Positions 1 through 7,805 of a stretch of DNA of 64,000 bases are shown one piece after another. Where the stretch lies: NCBI RefSeq assembly GCF_024519315.1, contig NZ_JANIIC010000023.1:1-64000 (forward strand), in the 5' to 3' direction. Each line of letters starts with the position of its first letter. Positions within the stretch are counted from its first letter, which is position 1. The notes below the pieces were generated by a model that saw nothing but the letters and a program-made list of their open reading frames with translations, was not told the origin of the DNA and ran no database searches. The position numbers and the translations under genes were made by a program. This stretch comes from Streptomyces malaysiensis subsp. samsunensis. Its GTDB lineage: Bacteria > Actinomycetota > Actinomycetes > Streptomycetales > Streptomycetaceae.

Positions 1-590
1 AGGCTGGTCAGCCCCGGGGTGCCGAACTTCTCGGGGAAGAAGCGCTCCAGCCGCCTCCGGATCCCGGGCCGGCTCTCCGTCAGGCCGATCACGGCGCTCG
101 CCACCTCGATCGCCAGATGGAAGGCCACATCGGCGAGCCGGCCCCGGCCGGTGTCCCGGATGGTGCCGATCTGCGCCTCCGCCACCCGGACCATGACCTC
201 GCGATAGTGCTCATCGACCCGGCGCGGGGTGAAGAACCGGGCGGTCTGCCGCCGGTCCTCACGGTGTTCGGGACCGTCCCGGTAGAGCACCGGCCGCCGG
301 AACCGGGACGGCAGCTTCTCCACCGTCTCGATGCCGAGCCCGGCCTGCACGGTGGCGGTGTCGCGCAGTACGGCGCGGGCCTCCTGGTAGCCGGACACCT
401 GCCAGATCCCGTCGGGCCCCCGCCGCACCGGACAGCCGCCCGCGTCCGGCCCCCGATCGACCCTGCGCCCTCCGTACTCGTGCGCTCCGTGATCCTGTGA
501 ACCGTGTGATCCGCGGTCCTGCGATCCGTGTGATCCGTGGTCCCGCGATCCGTGGTGGTGCGATGCGCGTTCCTGCGATCCCCCGCCCAT
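1..590 (-). CDS. Cytochrome P450, N-terminal part (cut by window edge)
   Basis: The frame opens at the ATG at 590 and stays open to the left edge (about 196 codons). A strong Shine-Dalgarno, GGGAGGTG, lies about 6 nt upstream of that ATG, so this start is well supported. From about residue 60 the protein looks like a bacterial P450: a region like 'GYQEARAVLRDT', then 'YRDGPEHREDRR' (the C-helix His/Arg pattern of 'DPPEHTRLRR'), then 'FFTPRRV'. The heme-binding Cys lies outside the window. The first 50 or so residues are not P450-like; they are His/Gly/Ser repeats built on 'HGSxD' and 'HGSHGSQD'. The gene is divergent from the XRE regulator at 677, with 86 bp between them, which may be shared regulatory DNA. 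Substrate unknown. Confidence 0.8.
   Translation of the reverse strand, partial: MGGGSQERASHHHGSRDHGSHGSQDRGSHGSQDHGAHEYGGRRVDRGPDAGGCPVRRGPDGIWQVSGYQEARAVLRDTATVQAGLGIETVEKLPSRFRRPVLYRDGPEHREDRRQTARFFTPRRVDEHYREVMVRVAEAQIGTIRDTGRGRLADVAFHLAIEVASAVIGLTESRPGIRRRLERFFPEKFGTPGLTS
485..585. repeat. Short imperfect repeats encoding a His/Gly/Ser-rich P450 N-terminus
   Basis: Units related to 'gatccgtg' and 'gatccgcggtcctgc' recur here. On the minus strand they encode His-Gly-Ser and Asp-His/Arg steps in the first 45 residues of the partial P450. The repeat lies downstream of a good ribosome-binding site and in frame, so it is probably translated. Confidence 0.6.
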
Positions 591-676
591 GGGCGGCACC
601 TCCCGGCCCAGACTAGGAGTAGCGCGGCCACCTTACGGGCTCCGGACCCCGCTTTCCCAGGTCTAGGCTCCCCGAC

Positions 677-1576
677 ATGGACAGCGAGAACCCCCTGGGG
701 CGCTTTCTGCGCGCCCGCCGTGAACTGGTGCGGCCCGAGGACGTGGACATCCCGCCCGCCGGCCGGCGCCGGGTGGCGGGTCTGCGCCGGGAGGAGGTCG
801 CCCTGCTCGCGGGGGTCAGCACCGACTACTACATCCGGCTGGAGCAGGGCCGGGAGCGCCATCCCTCGGCGCAGGTGGTCGAGGCGCTGGCCCGGGCGCT
901 GGTGCTGGAGGAGGACGCGGTCGCCCATCTGCACCGGCTGGCCCGTCCGGCCCCCGGTCGGCGGCGCCGCCCGGCCGCGCGGCGGGAGCGGGTGAGCCCG
1001 GCCCTGCTGCGGATGATGGACGGCTGGCCGCGGACCCCGGCCGTCGTCCTGGGGCGCTGTCTGACCGTACTGGCCCACAACACCTTGGGCGGGGCCCTGT
1101 TCGACGGCCACACCCACAGCCGGGATCTGGTGCGGCTGGTCTTCCTCGACCCGGACGCGCGGGAGTTCTACCCCGACTGGGAGCGGGTGGCGGTCAACAC
1201 CGTCGCCGGGCTCCGCGCGGCGGCGGGAGTCGATGAGGAGGACCCCGAACTGATCGCCGTCGTCGGGGAGTTGTCGCTGAAGAGCGAGGCGTTCCGGCGG
1301 CTGTGGGCCCGCCATGACATCCGCCAGAAGACCCATGAGATCAAGCGTTTCCGGCACCGCCTGGTCGGCGAGCTGACGCTGGAGTACGAGGCGCTGACCG
1401 TGAACAGCGCTCCCGGCCAGCAGCTCATCGTCTACCAGGCCGAACCGGGCAGCCCGTCCGAACAGGCCCTGTCCCTGCTGGGCAGCCTCGTCGCCGACGC
1501 GGTGGAGACGCCCCACGACCCCATGAGCACCACGACGGACCCTATGAGCACCACGACGAAGGACTCTTCCGCATGA
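677..1576 (+). CDS. XRE-family regulator with MmyB-like ligand-binding domain
   Basis: A 299-residue DNA-binding regulator. Residues 1-80 hold an HTH of the XRE type: 'GLRREEVALLAGVSTDYY' is the signature of the large actinobacterial MmyB/MLTR-like group, followed by 'RLEQGRERHPSAQVVEALA'. Residues 110-275 match the MmyB-like ligand-binding domain ('VLAHNTLGGALF', 'LVRLVFLDPDAREFY', 'LTLEYEAL'). The C-terminus contains a duplicated 'DPMSTTT' heptad from a 21-bp tandem duplication around 1519-1560. Its stop codon overlaps the next start (ATGA), so it is translationally coupled to the SDR remnant. In this family such regulators often control an adjacent SDR. The gene diverges from the P450 and could control it as well. 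Confidence 0.9.
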   Translation: MDSENPLGRFLRARRELVRPEDVDIPPAGRRRVAGLRREEVALLAGVSTDYYIRLEQGRERHPSAQVVEALARALVLEEDAVAHLHRLARPAPGRRRRPAARRERVSPALLRMMDGWPRTPAVVLGRCLTVLAHNTLGGALFDGHTHSRDLVRLVFLDPDAREFYPDWERVAVNTVAGLRAAAGVDEEDPELIAVVGELSLKSEAFRRLWARHDIRQKTHEIKRFRHRLVGELTLEYEALTVNSAPGQQLIVYQAEPGSPSEQALSLLGSLVADAVETPHDPMSTTTDPMSTTTKDSSA

Positions 1577-2025
1577 CCGTCAATGAATCGCCCGTCTGGT
1601 TCATCACCGGCTGTTCCACCGGTCTGGGCCGGGCGCTCGCCACCGCCGTCCTCGGCCACGGCCACCGCGCCGTGGTCACCGCACGCGACCCCCGGCAGGT
1701 GGCCGACGTGGTCGCCGGGCACACGGACCGTGCGCTGGCCCTGGCGCTCGACGTCACCGACAAGGACCGGGTGGCGGAGGCGGTCGGGACCGCGGGCGCA
1801 CGGCGCACCAGCACCTTCGCCACCTATGGCCGCCAGCCCGGGGACCCGGCCCGGGCGAGCGAGGCCATCATCGGCGCGGTGGCGGCGGAGGAGCCCCCGC
1901 TGCGGCTGCTGCTGGGCAAGGCCGCCTACGACATCGCCCAGGCCAGGCTGGACTCCCTCAGGACCGCCTTCGACACCTGGCGCGAGGTCACCCTCGGAGC
2001 CGACTACCCCGTGGCCGCCTCCTAG
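1573..2025 (+). CDS. Short-chain dehydrogenase with an internal deletion (probably inactive)
   Basis: The 150-residue frame begins as a classical SDR: 'VWFITGCSTGLGRALA' is the TGxxxGxG cofactor-binding segment, followed by 'VVTARDP' and 'LDVTDKDRV'. After about residue 75 it jumps to what looks like the extreme C-terminus of the same family ('RQPGDPARASEAIIGAV', 'EPPLRLLLGKAAYD', 'LDSLRTAFDTWREV'). The NNAG motif, catalytic Ser and YxxxK are all missing. Full members run about 270-290 residues, so roughly 120-130 residues have been lost in frame. The start overlaps the stop of the XRE regulator. I infer a decayed gene whose operon position with its regulator is preserved. A short cofactor-binding protein is possible but less likely. 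Confidence 0.8.
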   Translation: MTVNESPVWFITGCSTGLGRALATAVLGHGHRAVVTARDPRQVADVVAGHTDRALALALDVTDKDRVAEAVGTAGARRTSTFATYGRQPGDPARASEAIIGAVAAEEPPLRLLLGKAAYDIAQARLDSLRTAFDTWREVTLGADYPVAAS

Positions 2026-2041
2026 GCCCCCTGGACGCGGG

Positions 2042-2128
2042 GGCCGGACCCGCCGGGCGCGCAGGCCGGACCCGCTGGGCACGCGGGCCGGACCCGCCGG
2101 GCGCACCGGGTCAGGACCCGCCGGGCCC
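2042..2128. repeat. 22-bp GC-rich tandem repeat, 3-4 copies
   Basis: Three consecutive 22-bp units starting 'ggccggacccgc' occupy 2042-2063, 2064-2085 and 2086-2107. A degenerate fourth follows at about 2108-2128. The array lies between the SDR remnant and the convergent small membrane protein and overlaps the last codons of the latter. Confidence 0.75.
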
Positions 2129-2473
2129 TCGGCGCGACCGCGCCCGGTGGCCCAGTCGGCGCAGCAGCCCCCGCCGGGTCCGGGAAGCCCGCGGTCCGGA
2201 GGGCCGAGGGCCGGCCACGCCCGCCAGGGTGTGGCTCGGCGTCCACTGACCGTCGGGGGAGAGGATCGGAGCCTTGCGCTCCGCCTGGGCCCGGATCTCG
2301 TGGTGGGAGTCATGGGCGGTCACCCGGAACGCCTCGTCATGGGAGGCCATGGCGGCCCGCAGGGCCGCGCCCATCGCACCACGCCGACGGGCGAGGGACG
2401 CCACCCAGCCGAGGAAGACCATGAGCACGGCGAGCACACCGGCGACGATCAGATACGGCAACACATCACCCAT
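2111..2473 (-). CDS. Small membrane protein of unknown function
   Basis: A 120-residue protein with one strong N-terminal membrane segment ('VLPYLIVAGVLAVLMVFLGWVA', about residues 4-25), then a charged tail rich in Arg and Ala ('SLARRRGAMGAALRAAMASH', 'DEAFRVTAHDSHHEIRAQAE'). The last 25 residues are Arg/Gly/Pro-rich, and part of them is encoded by the 22-bp tandem repeat, so the C-terminus may be variable between strains. The ATG at 2473 overlaps the end of the sigma factor gene by 8 bp, which suggests co-transcription. The family is not recognised. Topology suggests a bitopic protein with a cytoplasmic tail. Confidence 0.65.
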   Translation of the reverse strand: MGDVLPYLIVAGVLAVLMVFLGWVASLARRRGAMGAALRAAMASHDEAFRVTAHDSHHEIRAQAERKAPILSPDGQWTPSHTLAGVAGPRPSGPRASRTRRGLLRRLGHRARSRRGPGGS

Positions 2474-3407
2474 GGGCCGAGGTTACGTGAGGCCGAACGT
2501 CGTCGAGGACCCCGAGTTCCAGACGGCTCAGCCGCCCGGGATCGGCGATCACCTCGTACGCGGCGATCCGCCCGTCCTCGACGGTGACGGTCAGGGCGAG
2601 GAGCAATCGGCCGCGCGGGGCCACGACGATCCCCACGGACCCGTTCACCAGCGCGGGCTCCGCGAACCGCGCCCTCGGCGTGAACCCGGCGGTCTCCTCC
2701 GCCACCGCCCGCGCACCGCGGGCCACCGTCGGCACCCCCTCGGGCAGGGCGGCGCGGTCGGCGCGCCGTACGACATCCGGGTCCAGCACCGCGAGCAGCG
2801 CGCCCATGTCCCCGCCTCGGGCGGCGGCGAGAAAGGCATCGACGGTGCGCCGCTGCCGGTCCAGCTCGGTGCGGGGCACCGCCGCGCTGCCCCTCACCTT
2901 CTGGCGGGCGCGGCTGGCGAGCTTCTTCGCGGCGACCGGTGAGCGCTCCACAATGGGCGCGATCCCGTCGAACGGCACCGCGAACACATCGTGCAGCACA
3001 AAGGCGATCCGCTCGGCCGGGCCCAGCGTGTCCAGCACCACGAGCAGCGCCCTGCCGACCGATTCGGCCAGCACCGCCTCGTCCTCCGGCGCGCCCCCGT
3101 GCCCGGTCGCCGGGGCCAGGTCGGACAGCTCCTGCCCGACCGGCTCCTCCCGGCGCGCGGCGCGCGAGCGCAGCATGTCCAGACAGATACGGGAGATCAC
3201 CGTCCGCAGCCAGCCGGACAGGTTCCCGACCGTCTCGGCGTCGGCGCGGCTGAGCCGCAGCCATGTCTCCTGGACGGCGTCGTCCGCCTCGCTGAGCGAT
3301 CCGAGCATCCGGTAGGCGACCGCCCGCAGCCGGCCGCGGTGCGCCTCGAACCGCTCCGCCAGCCCGTCCTGCGGATGCTCTCCGTTCCCCGGCTTCCGCC
3401 CGTCCAT
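2466..3407 (-). CDS. ECF sigma factor, SigJ-like, with SnoaL-like C-terminal domain
   Basis: 313 residues. Region 2 is visible near the N-terminus ('HRGRLRAVAYRMLGSLSEAD', 'DAVQETWLRL', 'NLSGWLRTVISRICLDMLRS') and region 4 near residues 130-180 ('LGPAERIAFVLHDVF', 'VPFDGIAPIVERSPVAAKKL', 'ASRARQKVRG'). After residue 195 comes a SnoaL/NTF2-like domain ('VDAFLAAARGGDMGALLAVL', 'DPDVVRRADR'), as in SigJ-type ECF factors, which need no separate anti-sigma factor. No anti-sigma gene is adjacent here, in keeping with that group. The gene diverges from the OYE homologue at 3498, about 90 bp away, a natural candidate target. Confidence 0.92.
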   Translation of the reverse strand: MDGRKPGNGEHPQDGLAERFEAHRGRLRAVAYRMLGSLSEADDAVQETWLRLSRADAETVGNLSGWLRTVISRICLDMLRSRAARREEPVGQELSDLAPATGHGGAPEDEAVLAESVGRALLVVLDTLGPAERIAFVLHDVFAVPFDGIAPIVERSPVAAKKLASRARQKVRGSAAVPRTELDRQRRTVDAFLAAARGGDMGALLAVLDPDVVRRADRAALPEGVPTVARGARAVAEETAGFTPRARFAEPALVNGSVGIVVAPRGRLLLALTVTVEDGRIAAYEVIADPGRLSRLELGVLDDVRPHVTSAHG

Positions 3408-3497
3408 CGGTCACCTTTCCTCGCCGTGCTCCGTCATGTCCTCAGACGTATCCCACGCGGCCGAGGTGACAAGGCCGAGGTGAGAGGGGAAAACACC

Positions 3498-4625
3498 ATG
3501 AGCACCATCTGTTCGACCGCCCTGGACCGGCCGCTGCTGCGCCCCGCGGACCTGGGGGACCTCCGGCTGCCCAACCGGGTGGTGATGGCCCCCATGACCC
3601 GGGCCCGCGCCACGGGCGAGGGGCTGGTCCCGAACGGTATGCACACGGCCTACTACGGTCAGCGGGCCGGGGCCGGGCTGATCATCACCGAGGGGACATG
3701 GGTGAGCGAGCGGGCCATCGGCTTCCCCCATGTCCCCGGTGTCTACAGCGAGGAGCAGATCAGGGGATGGCGCCGGGTCACCGACGTGGTCCACGCCCTC
3801 GGCGGCCGGATGGTGCTCCAGCTGTGGCACACCGGCGCCGCCTCGCACCCCGACCACCTCGGGGGCGCTCGGCCGGCCGGCCCGTCGGCGGTCGATCCCC
3901 GGGAGCGGTCCTACACCCTGGGCGGGCCCAAGGCCACGGTCACCCCGCGGGAGATGACGCTCGCGGAGATCCGGGACACGGTCGCGGAGTACGGGGCGGC
4001 CTCGGCCAACGCCCGCCGCGCCGGTTTCGACGGGGTGGAGATCCACGCCCTGGGCTCGTTCCTGATTCCGCAGTTCCTCAATCCGCGGCTGAACCGCCGC
4101 CGCGACGCCTACGGTCGCGACGGTGCCGGACGGCGGCGCCTGCTGCTGGAGATCGTCGACGCGGCGGCCGCGGCCTGGGACGGCCGCCGGGTGGGCGTCC
4201 GTCTGTCGCCGCACTGGACCGGCGAGCGGTTCACCGCCGATGAGCGGACGCTCGCCGACTACGACGCGCTCGTGGCGGAGCTGTGCGACCACCCCGTGGC
4301 CTATCTGCATCTACGGGGACCGGCCCCCGCCGCGCCCGGCGCCGCCCCCGGCCACGACGTCTTCGCCCGCTACCGGCCGCTCTTCGACGGACCGCTGATC
4401 GCCAACCACGGCTTCGACCGGGAGAGCGGGAACGCCGTGATCGAGGCGGGGCTCGCGGACGCCGTCTCCTATGCCACGCACTTCGTGGCCAACCCCGACC
4501 TGGTGGCCAGGTTCGCCCTGGACCGCGAGCTGGCGGCGGGCGATCCGGGCACGTACTACACCGGCGGGGCGGGCGGCTATGTCGACTATCCGGCCAGCGG
4601 CTGGGAGGACGGCGTCAGGCGTTGA
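3498..4625 (+). CDS. Old-yellow-enzyme family alkene reductase homologue with altered active site
   Basis: The ATG at 3498 gives 375 residues, normal for bacterial OYEs of the NemA type; the frame continues upstream, but that part is antisense to the sigma factor. Family landmarks: 'RLPNRVVMAPMTRARA' at the start of the FMN barrel, 'LQLWHTGAASHPD', 'HPVAYLHLRG', 'LIANHGFD', and the C-terminal 'YYTGGAGGYVDYP'. The catalytic segment normally reads HGANGYL; here it is 'HALGSFL' (His183, Gly186, Phe188), so the usual second substrate-binding His/Asn and the proton-donating Tyr are replaced. The FMN-phosphate loop 'FGRPFIANPD' reads 'YATHFVANPD', losing the Arg. It may have reduced or altered activity. 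Its end overlaps uppP, which is convergent, by 11 bp. Confidence 0.85.
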   Translation: MSTICSTALDRPLLRPADLGDLRLPNRVVMAPMTRARATGEGLVPNGMHTAYYGQRAGAGLIITEGTWVSERAIGFPHVPGVYSEEQIRGWRRVTDVVHALGGRMVLQLWHTGAASHPDHLGGARPAGPSAVDPRERSYTLGGPKATVTPREMTLAEIRDTVAEYGAASANARRAGFDGVEIHALGSFLIPQFLNPRLNRRRDAYGRDGAGRRRLLLEIVDAAAAAWDGRRVGVRLSPHWTGERFTADERTLADYDALVAELCDHPVAYLHLRGPAPAAPGAAPGHDVFARYRPLFDGPLIANHGFDRESGNAVIEAGLADAVSYATHFVANPDLVARFALDRELAAGDPGTYYTGGAGGYVDYPASGWEDGVRR

Positions 4626-5451
4626 GCACGCCCGTGCCGAGCAGTCCGAACAGCGCCACGCCGATCACGATCCGGTAGATCACAAAGGCGTTGAACGAAT
4701 GTTTGGCGACGAACTTCAGCAGCCAGGCGATGGAGGCGTAGGCCACGGCGAAGGACACCACCGTGCCCACCAACAGCGGCACCGTGCCCACGCCGCCGCC
4801 CATGGCGTCCTTGAGCTCGTAGAGGCCCGCGCCGGTCAGCGACGGAATGCCCAGGAAGAAGGAGAGCCGGGTGGCGGCCACGCGGTCCAGGCCGAGCATG
4901 AGGCCGGTGGCCATCGTGGCGCCCGAACGGGAGAAGCCGGGGAAGAGCAGCGCGAGGATCTGCGAAGAGCCGACCAGCATCGCGTCCTTGACGTCGGTGT
5001 CGTCCTCCCCGCGCTTGTGGCGCCCCATCCGGTCGGCCAGCCACATCAGCCCGCTGCCCACGATCAGCGAACCGGCCACCACCCACAGCGAGGCGAGCGG
5101 GCCCTCGATCAGCGGTTTGGCCGCCAGGCCCACGACCACGATGGGGATCGTGGCGTAGATGACCCACCAGGCGAACTTGTAGTCGTGGTGGTACCTCTCC
5201 TCGCGGTTGACCAGCCCCCGTCCCCAGGCGGTGGCGAAGCGGCGGATGTCGCGGAAGAAGTACAGCAGGACGGCGGCGATGGCACCGACCTGGATCACCG
5301 CGGTGAAGGCGACGACCGACTTGTCGTCCACCGGGATGTCCATCAGCCCCTCGGAGATCTTGAGGTGGCCGGTGGACGAGACCGGGAGGAACTCCGTGAC
5401 CCCCTCCACGACGCCGAGAACGACGGCCTGTCCGATGTTGATCGCGCTCAC
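4615..5451 (-). CDS. uppP: Undecaprenyl-diphosphatase UppP/BacA
   Basis: Membrane phosphatase that recycles undecaprenyl pyrophosphate for cell-wall synthesis; extra copies can give bacitracin tolerance. From the GTG at 5451 it has 278 residues, the normal size. Seen: 'GVVEGVTEFLPVSSTGHLKI' (the E-rich signature with PVSSTGH, about residues 14-32), 'LVGSSQILALLFPGFSRSGA' (second catalytic motif, PGxSRSG), and about eight hydrophobic segments. The frame stays open upstream, but that part is GC-rich and unlike the family, so the GTG beginning 'VSAINIGQ' is preferred. The gene stands alone and converges on the OYE gene. Confidence 0.95.
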   Translation of the reverse strand: MSAINIGQAVVLGVVEGVTEFLPVSSTGHLKISEGLMDIPVDDKSVVAFTAVIQVGAIAAVLLYFFRDIRRFATAWGRGLVNREERYHHDYKFAWWVIYATIPIVVVGLAAKPLIEGPLASLWVVAGSLIVGSGLMWLADRMGRHKRGEDDTDVKDAMLVGSSQILALLFPGFSRSGATMATGLMLGLDRVAATRLSFFLGIPSLTGAGLYELKDAMGGGVGTVPLLVGTVVSFAVAYASIAWLLKFVAKHSFNAFVIYRIVIGVALFGLLGTGVLNA

Positions 5452-5645
5452 GTGATCCGTCCCGCCGGTGTCTGTCCGTAACCAGTGAATGATGACGGGA
5501 CCGTAGACGATCGATGGGACGGTGGCCAATCGGCGGGCGCGGGACGGTGGCCCGATCACCGGGCGCGCGACGGGGCCGATCGGCGGGCGGCCCACGGCGC
5601 TCCGCCGGGCTTGTGCGCAGAGGCGGACGCGGAATCCGGGCATCG

Positions 5646-5688
5646 CCGCGGCCCGTGCCCGTACAGGAAGGGGCACGAGCCGCCGCGG
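5646..5688 (-). terminator. Hairpin downstream of the SseB-like gene
   Basis: Inverted repeat with arms 'ccgcggcccgtgccc' and 'gggcacgagccgccgcgg' around a 10-nt loop, starting about 8 bp past the stop of the gene ending at 5696. It is GC-rich with no T tract, as is usual for Streptomyces terminators. Confidence 0.6.
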
Positions 5689-5695
5689 GAAGGGG

Positions 5696-6097
5696 TCAGG
5701 CGGCCGGACCGGAACCGCTGAGCAGGCTCCGCACACCGTTGGCCGAAAGGGTGACTGCCTCCGGGGCGCCCGCGTCGATGGTCAGCGAAAGCTCTTCGGA
5801 GGGCCATCCCTGGGCCAGCGCGCCCAGCGGCACCAGGTGGTACCGCTCGATCTGGGGCAGGGCCTGGTGCATCCGGGCCGGGGTGGTGAAGACCGGTACC
5901 AGCTGAGCGCCGTCCTCCTGCTGGAACACGGGCAGGGTCACGGCCTGCGGGTCCGTCTCCTCTCCGGTCTCGGCGGAGGGGAGCAGGACCTCACTGTTGG
6001 CAAGGGTGTTCAGCGCCGACTCGTCCGCCCGGTCGGCCGCCAGCTCGCCGAGGGCCTGCTGGGTGGCGGAGACGTTTTCATCGGAAGGGCTGGTCAT
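5696..6097 (-). CDS. SseB N-terminal-domain protein
   Basis: 133 residues from the ATG at 6097; an in-frame ATG at 6109 would add four. The core fits the SseB N-terminal fold: 'LNTLANSEVLLPSAE', 'VTLPVFQQEDGAQLVPVFTT', 'MHQALPQIERYHLVPLGALA', 'LTIDAGAPEAVTL'. These small alpha/beta proteins are common in actinobacteria, and their molecular role is not established. The gene lies between uppP and glpK, on the same strand as both, but the gaps (about 245 and 160 bp) argue against a tight operon. Confidence 0.8.
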   Translation of the reverse strand: MTSPSDENVSATQQALGELAADRADESALNTLANSEVLLPSAETGEETDPQAVTLPVFQQEDGAQLVPVFTTPARMHQALPQIERYHLVPLGALAQGWPSEELSLTIDAGAPEAVTLSANGVRSLLSGSGPAA

Positions 6098-6257
6098 GAT
6101 TCCGTCCATGGATCGGGTTGTGGGTCTTCGTGGGTTTCTGGGTCCCAGAGCGGCCGGTTGAAACAGCCGCGGCTGGCTCGAATACCCCGGCTCATCGAAC
6201 TCACACGTCCTCCGGACTCGATTCCTCCGCCGGGCCCGCGGGGGAATATGCCCCGGG

Positions 6258-7763
6258 CTACGATCTGGCCCAGCCCAGCGATCTCTCGACCGCCCGCCGC
6301 CAGTTCTCGTACTCCGTCTCCCGCCGTGCGGGGTCCATCGTGGGCATCCATTGGGCCGCGCGGTGCCAGTTGCGGCGCAGCCCCTCCAGATCCGGCCAGT
6401 AGCCGGAGGCGAGTCCGGCGGCGTAGGCGGCCCCGAGCGAGACGGTCTCGGAGACCATGGGGCGCACCACCGGCATGTCCAGGACGTCGGCCAGGAACTG
6501 CATCAGCAGATTGTTCGACGTCATTCCGCCGTCCACCTTCAGTTGACGCAGTGGCCGAGGCGAGTCGGCGTTCATGGCGTCGACCACCTCCCGGGTCTGC
6601 CAGCCGGTGGCCTCCAGCACGGCCCGGGCCAGATGCCCCCTGGTGATGTACGAGGTGAGCCCGACGATCACCCCGCGGGCGTCGCTGCGCCAGTGCGGGG
6701 CGAACAGCCCGGAGAAGGCGGGGACGATATAGCAGCCGCCGTTGTCCTCGACACCGCGGGCGAGGGTCTCGATCTCGGGGGCGCTGTGGATCATCCCCAG
6801 ACGGTCGCGGAACCACTGCACCAGCGAGCCGGTGACGGCGATCGGGCCCTCCAGGGCGTAGACCGGCGGCTCGTCGCCGACCTTGTAGCCCACCGTGGTC
6901 AGCAGCCCGTGCCGGGACCGTACGAGCTCGGTGCCGGTGTTGACCAGGAGGAAGCTGCCGGTGCCATAGGTGCACTTTGCCTCGCCGGTGGCGAAACACG
7001 TCTGCCCGAACAGCGCCGCCTGCTGATCGCCGAGCGCGGCGCAGATCGGGACGTTCGGCAGCAGGGCACTGGCCATGCCGTAGCACTCGGCGGAGGAGCG
7101 GATCTCCGGCAGCATCGCCCGGGGCACATCGAAATAGGCCAGCAGTTCATCGTCCCAGGTCAGGCTGCGGATGTTCATCAGCATGGTGCGGCTGGCGTTG
7201 GTGGCGTCGGTGAGGTGCAGCCCGCCGCCGGGCCCTCCGGTGAGATTCCAGATCAGCCAGCTCTCCATCGTGCCGAACAGCACGTCCCCGCGCTCCGCGC
7301 GCTCGCGCAAACCCTCGACGTGGTCGAACAGCCAGCGCAGCCGGGGCGCGGAGAAATAGGTCGTGGGCGACAGACCGCAGCGTTCCAGGAAGAAGTCGTC
7401 ACCGGTGGTCCGGCGCAGCTCCTCGACATAGCCGCTGGTGCGGGTGTCCTGCCAGGTGATGGCGTGGCCCACCGGAACGCCCGTACGGCGGTCCCAGACC
7501 ACCGTGGTCTCGCGCTGATTGGCGATGCCGATCGCCGTGATCTGCTCGGGCCGGATCCCCGCGCCGTCGAGGGCCCGGGGCACGACGACCCGGCGCAGAT
7601 GGGACCAGATCTCGGCCGGGTCGTGCTCGGCCCAGCCGGGCCTGGCGAAGTACTGCTCATGTTCTCGCTGGCCGACCGATACCAGCCGCCCCTGGTGGTC
7701 GAAGAGGATGCACCGGGTGGACATGGTCCCCTGGTCGATGGACATCACATAGCGTTCAACCAT
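6258..7763 (-). CDS. glpK: Glycerol kinase
   Basis: Phosphorylates glycerol to sn-glycerol 3-phosphate in the cytoplasm. The 501 residues match the usual length. FGGY kinase landmarks: phosphate-1 motif 'SIDQGTMSTRCILFD' at residues 8-22, 'AIGIANQRETTVVWD', 'ITWQDTRT', 'GDQQAALFGQTCF', 'KCTYGTGSFLLVNTG', 'VDGGMTSNNLLMQFLADVL' and 'SLGAAYAAGLA'. It lies 42 bp downstream of the GylR-like regulator on the same strand, an arrangement resembling the gyl operon, but no glycerol facilitator or glycerol-3-phosphate dehydrogenase gene follows. This may therefore be a second, accessory glycerol kinase. Confidence 0.96.
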   Translation of the reverse strand: MVERYVMSIDQGTMSTRCILFDHQGRLVSVGQREHEQYFARPGWAEHDPAEIWSHLRRVVVPRALDGAGIRPEQITAIGIANQRETTVVWDRRTGVPVGHAITWQDTRTSGYVEELRRTTGDDFFLERCGLSPTTYFSAPRLRWLFDHVEGLRERAERGDVLFGTMESWLIWNLTGGPGGGLHLTDATNASRTMLMNIRSLTWDDELLAYFDVPRAMLPEIRSSAECYGMASALLPNVPICAALGDQQAALFGQTCFATGEAKCTYGTGSFLLVNTGTELVRSRHGLLTTVGYKVGDEPPVYALEGPIAVTGSLVQWFRDRLGMIHSAPEIETLARGVEDNGGCYIVPAFSGLFAPHWRSDARGVIVGLTSYITRGHLARAVLEATGWQTREVVDAMNADSPRPLRQLKVDGGMTSNNLLMQFLADVLDMPVVRPMVSETVSLGAAYAAGLASGYWPDLEGLRRNWHRAAQWMPTMDPARRETEYENWRRAVERSLGWARS

Positions 7764-7805
7764 GGCCTGGCCTGCCTTCGGGCGCGTATCTGCGGGGCAT
7801 GGACA

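Noticed and set aside
2449..3414. 321-codon minus-strand frame overlapping the sigma factor
   Set aside because: It is an alternative frame of the SigJ-like gene with low-complexity Arg/Gly/Ala composition; the real product is in the frame 2466-3407.
2991..3497. N-terminal extension of the old-yellow-enzyme homologue
   Set aside because: The frame is open upstream, but that stretch is antisense to the sigma factor, and the ATG at 3498 gives the normal family length and start.
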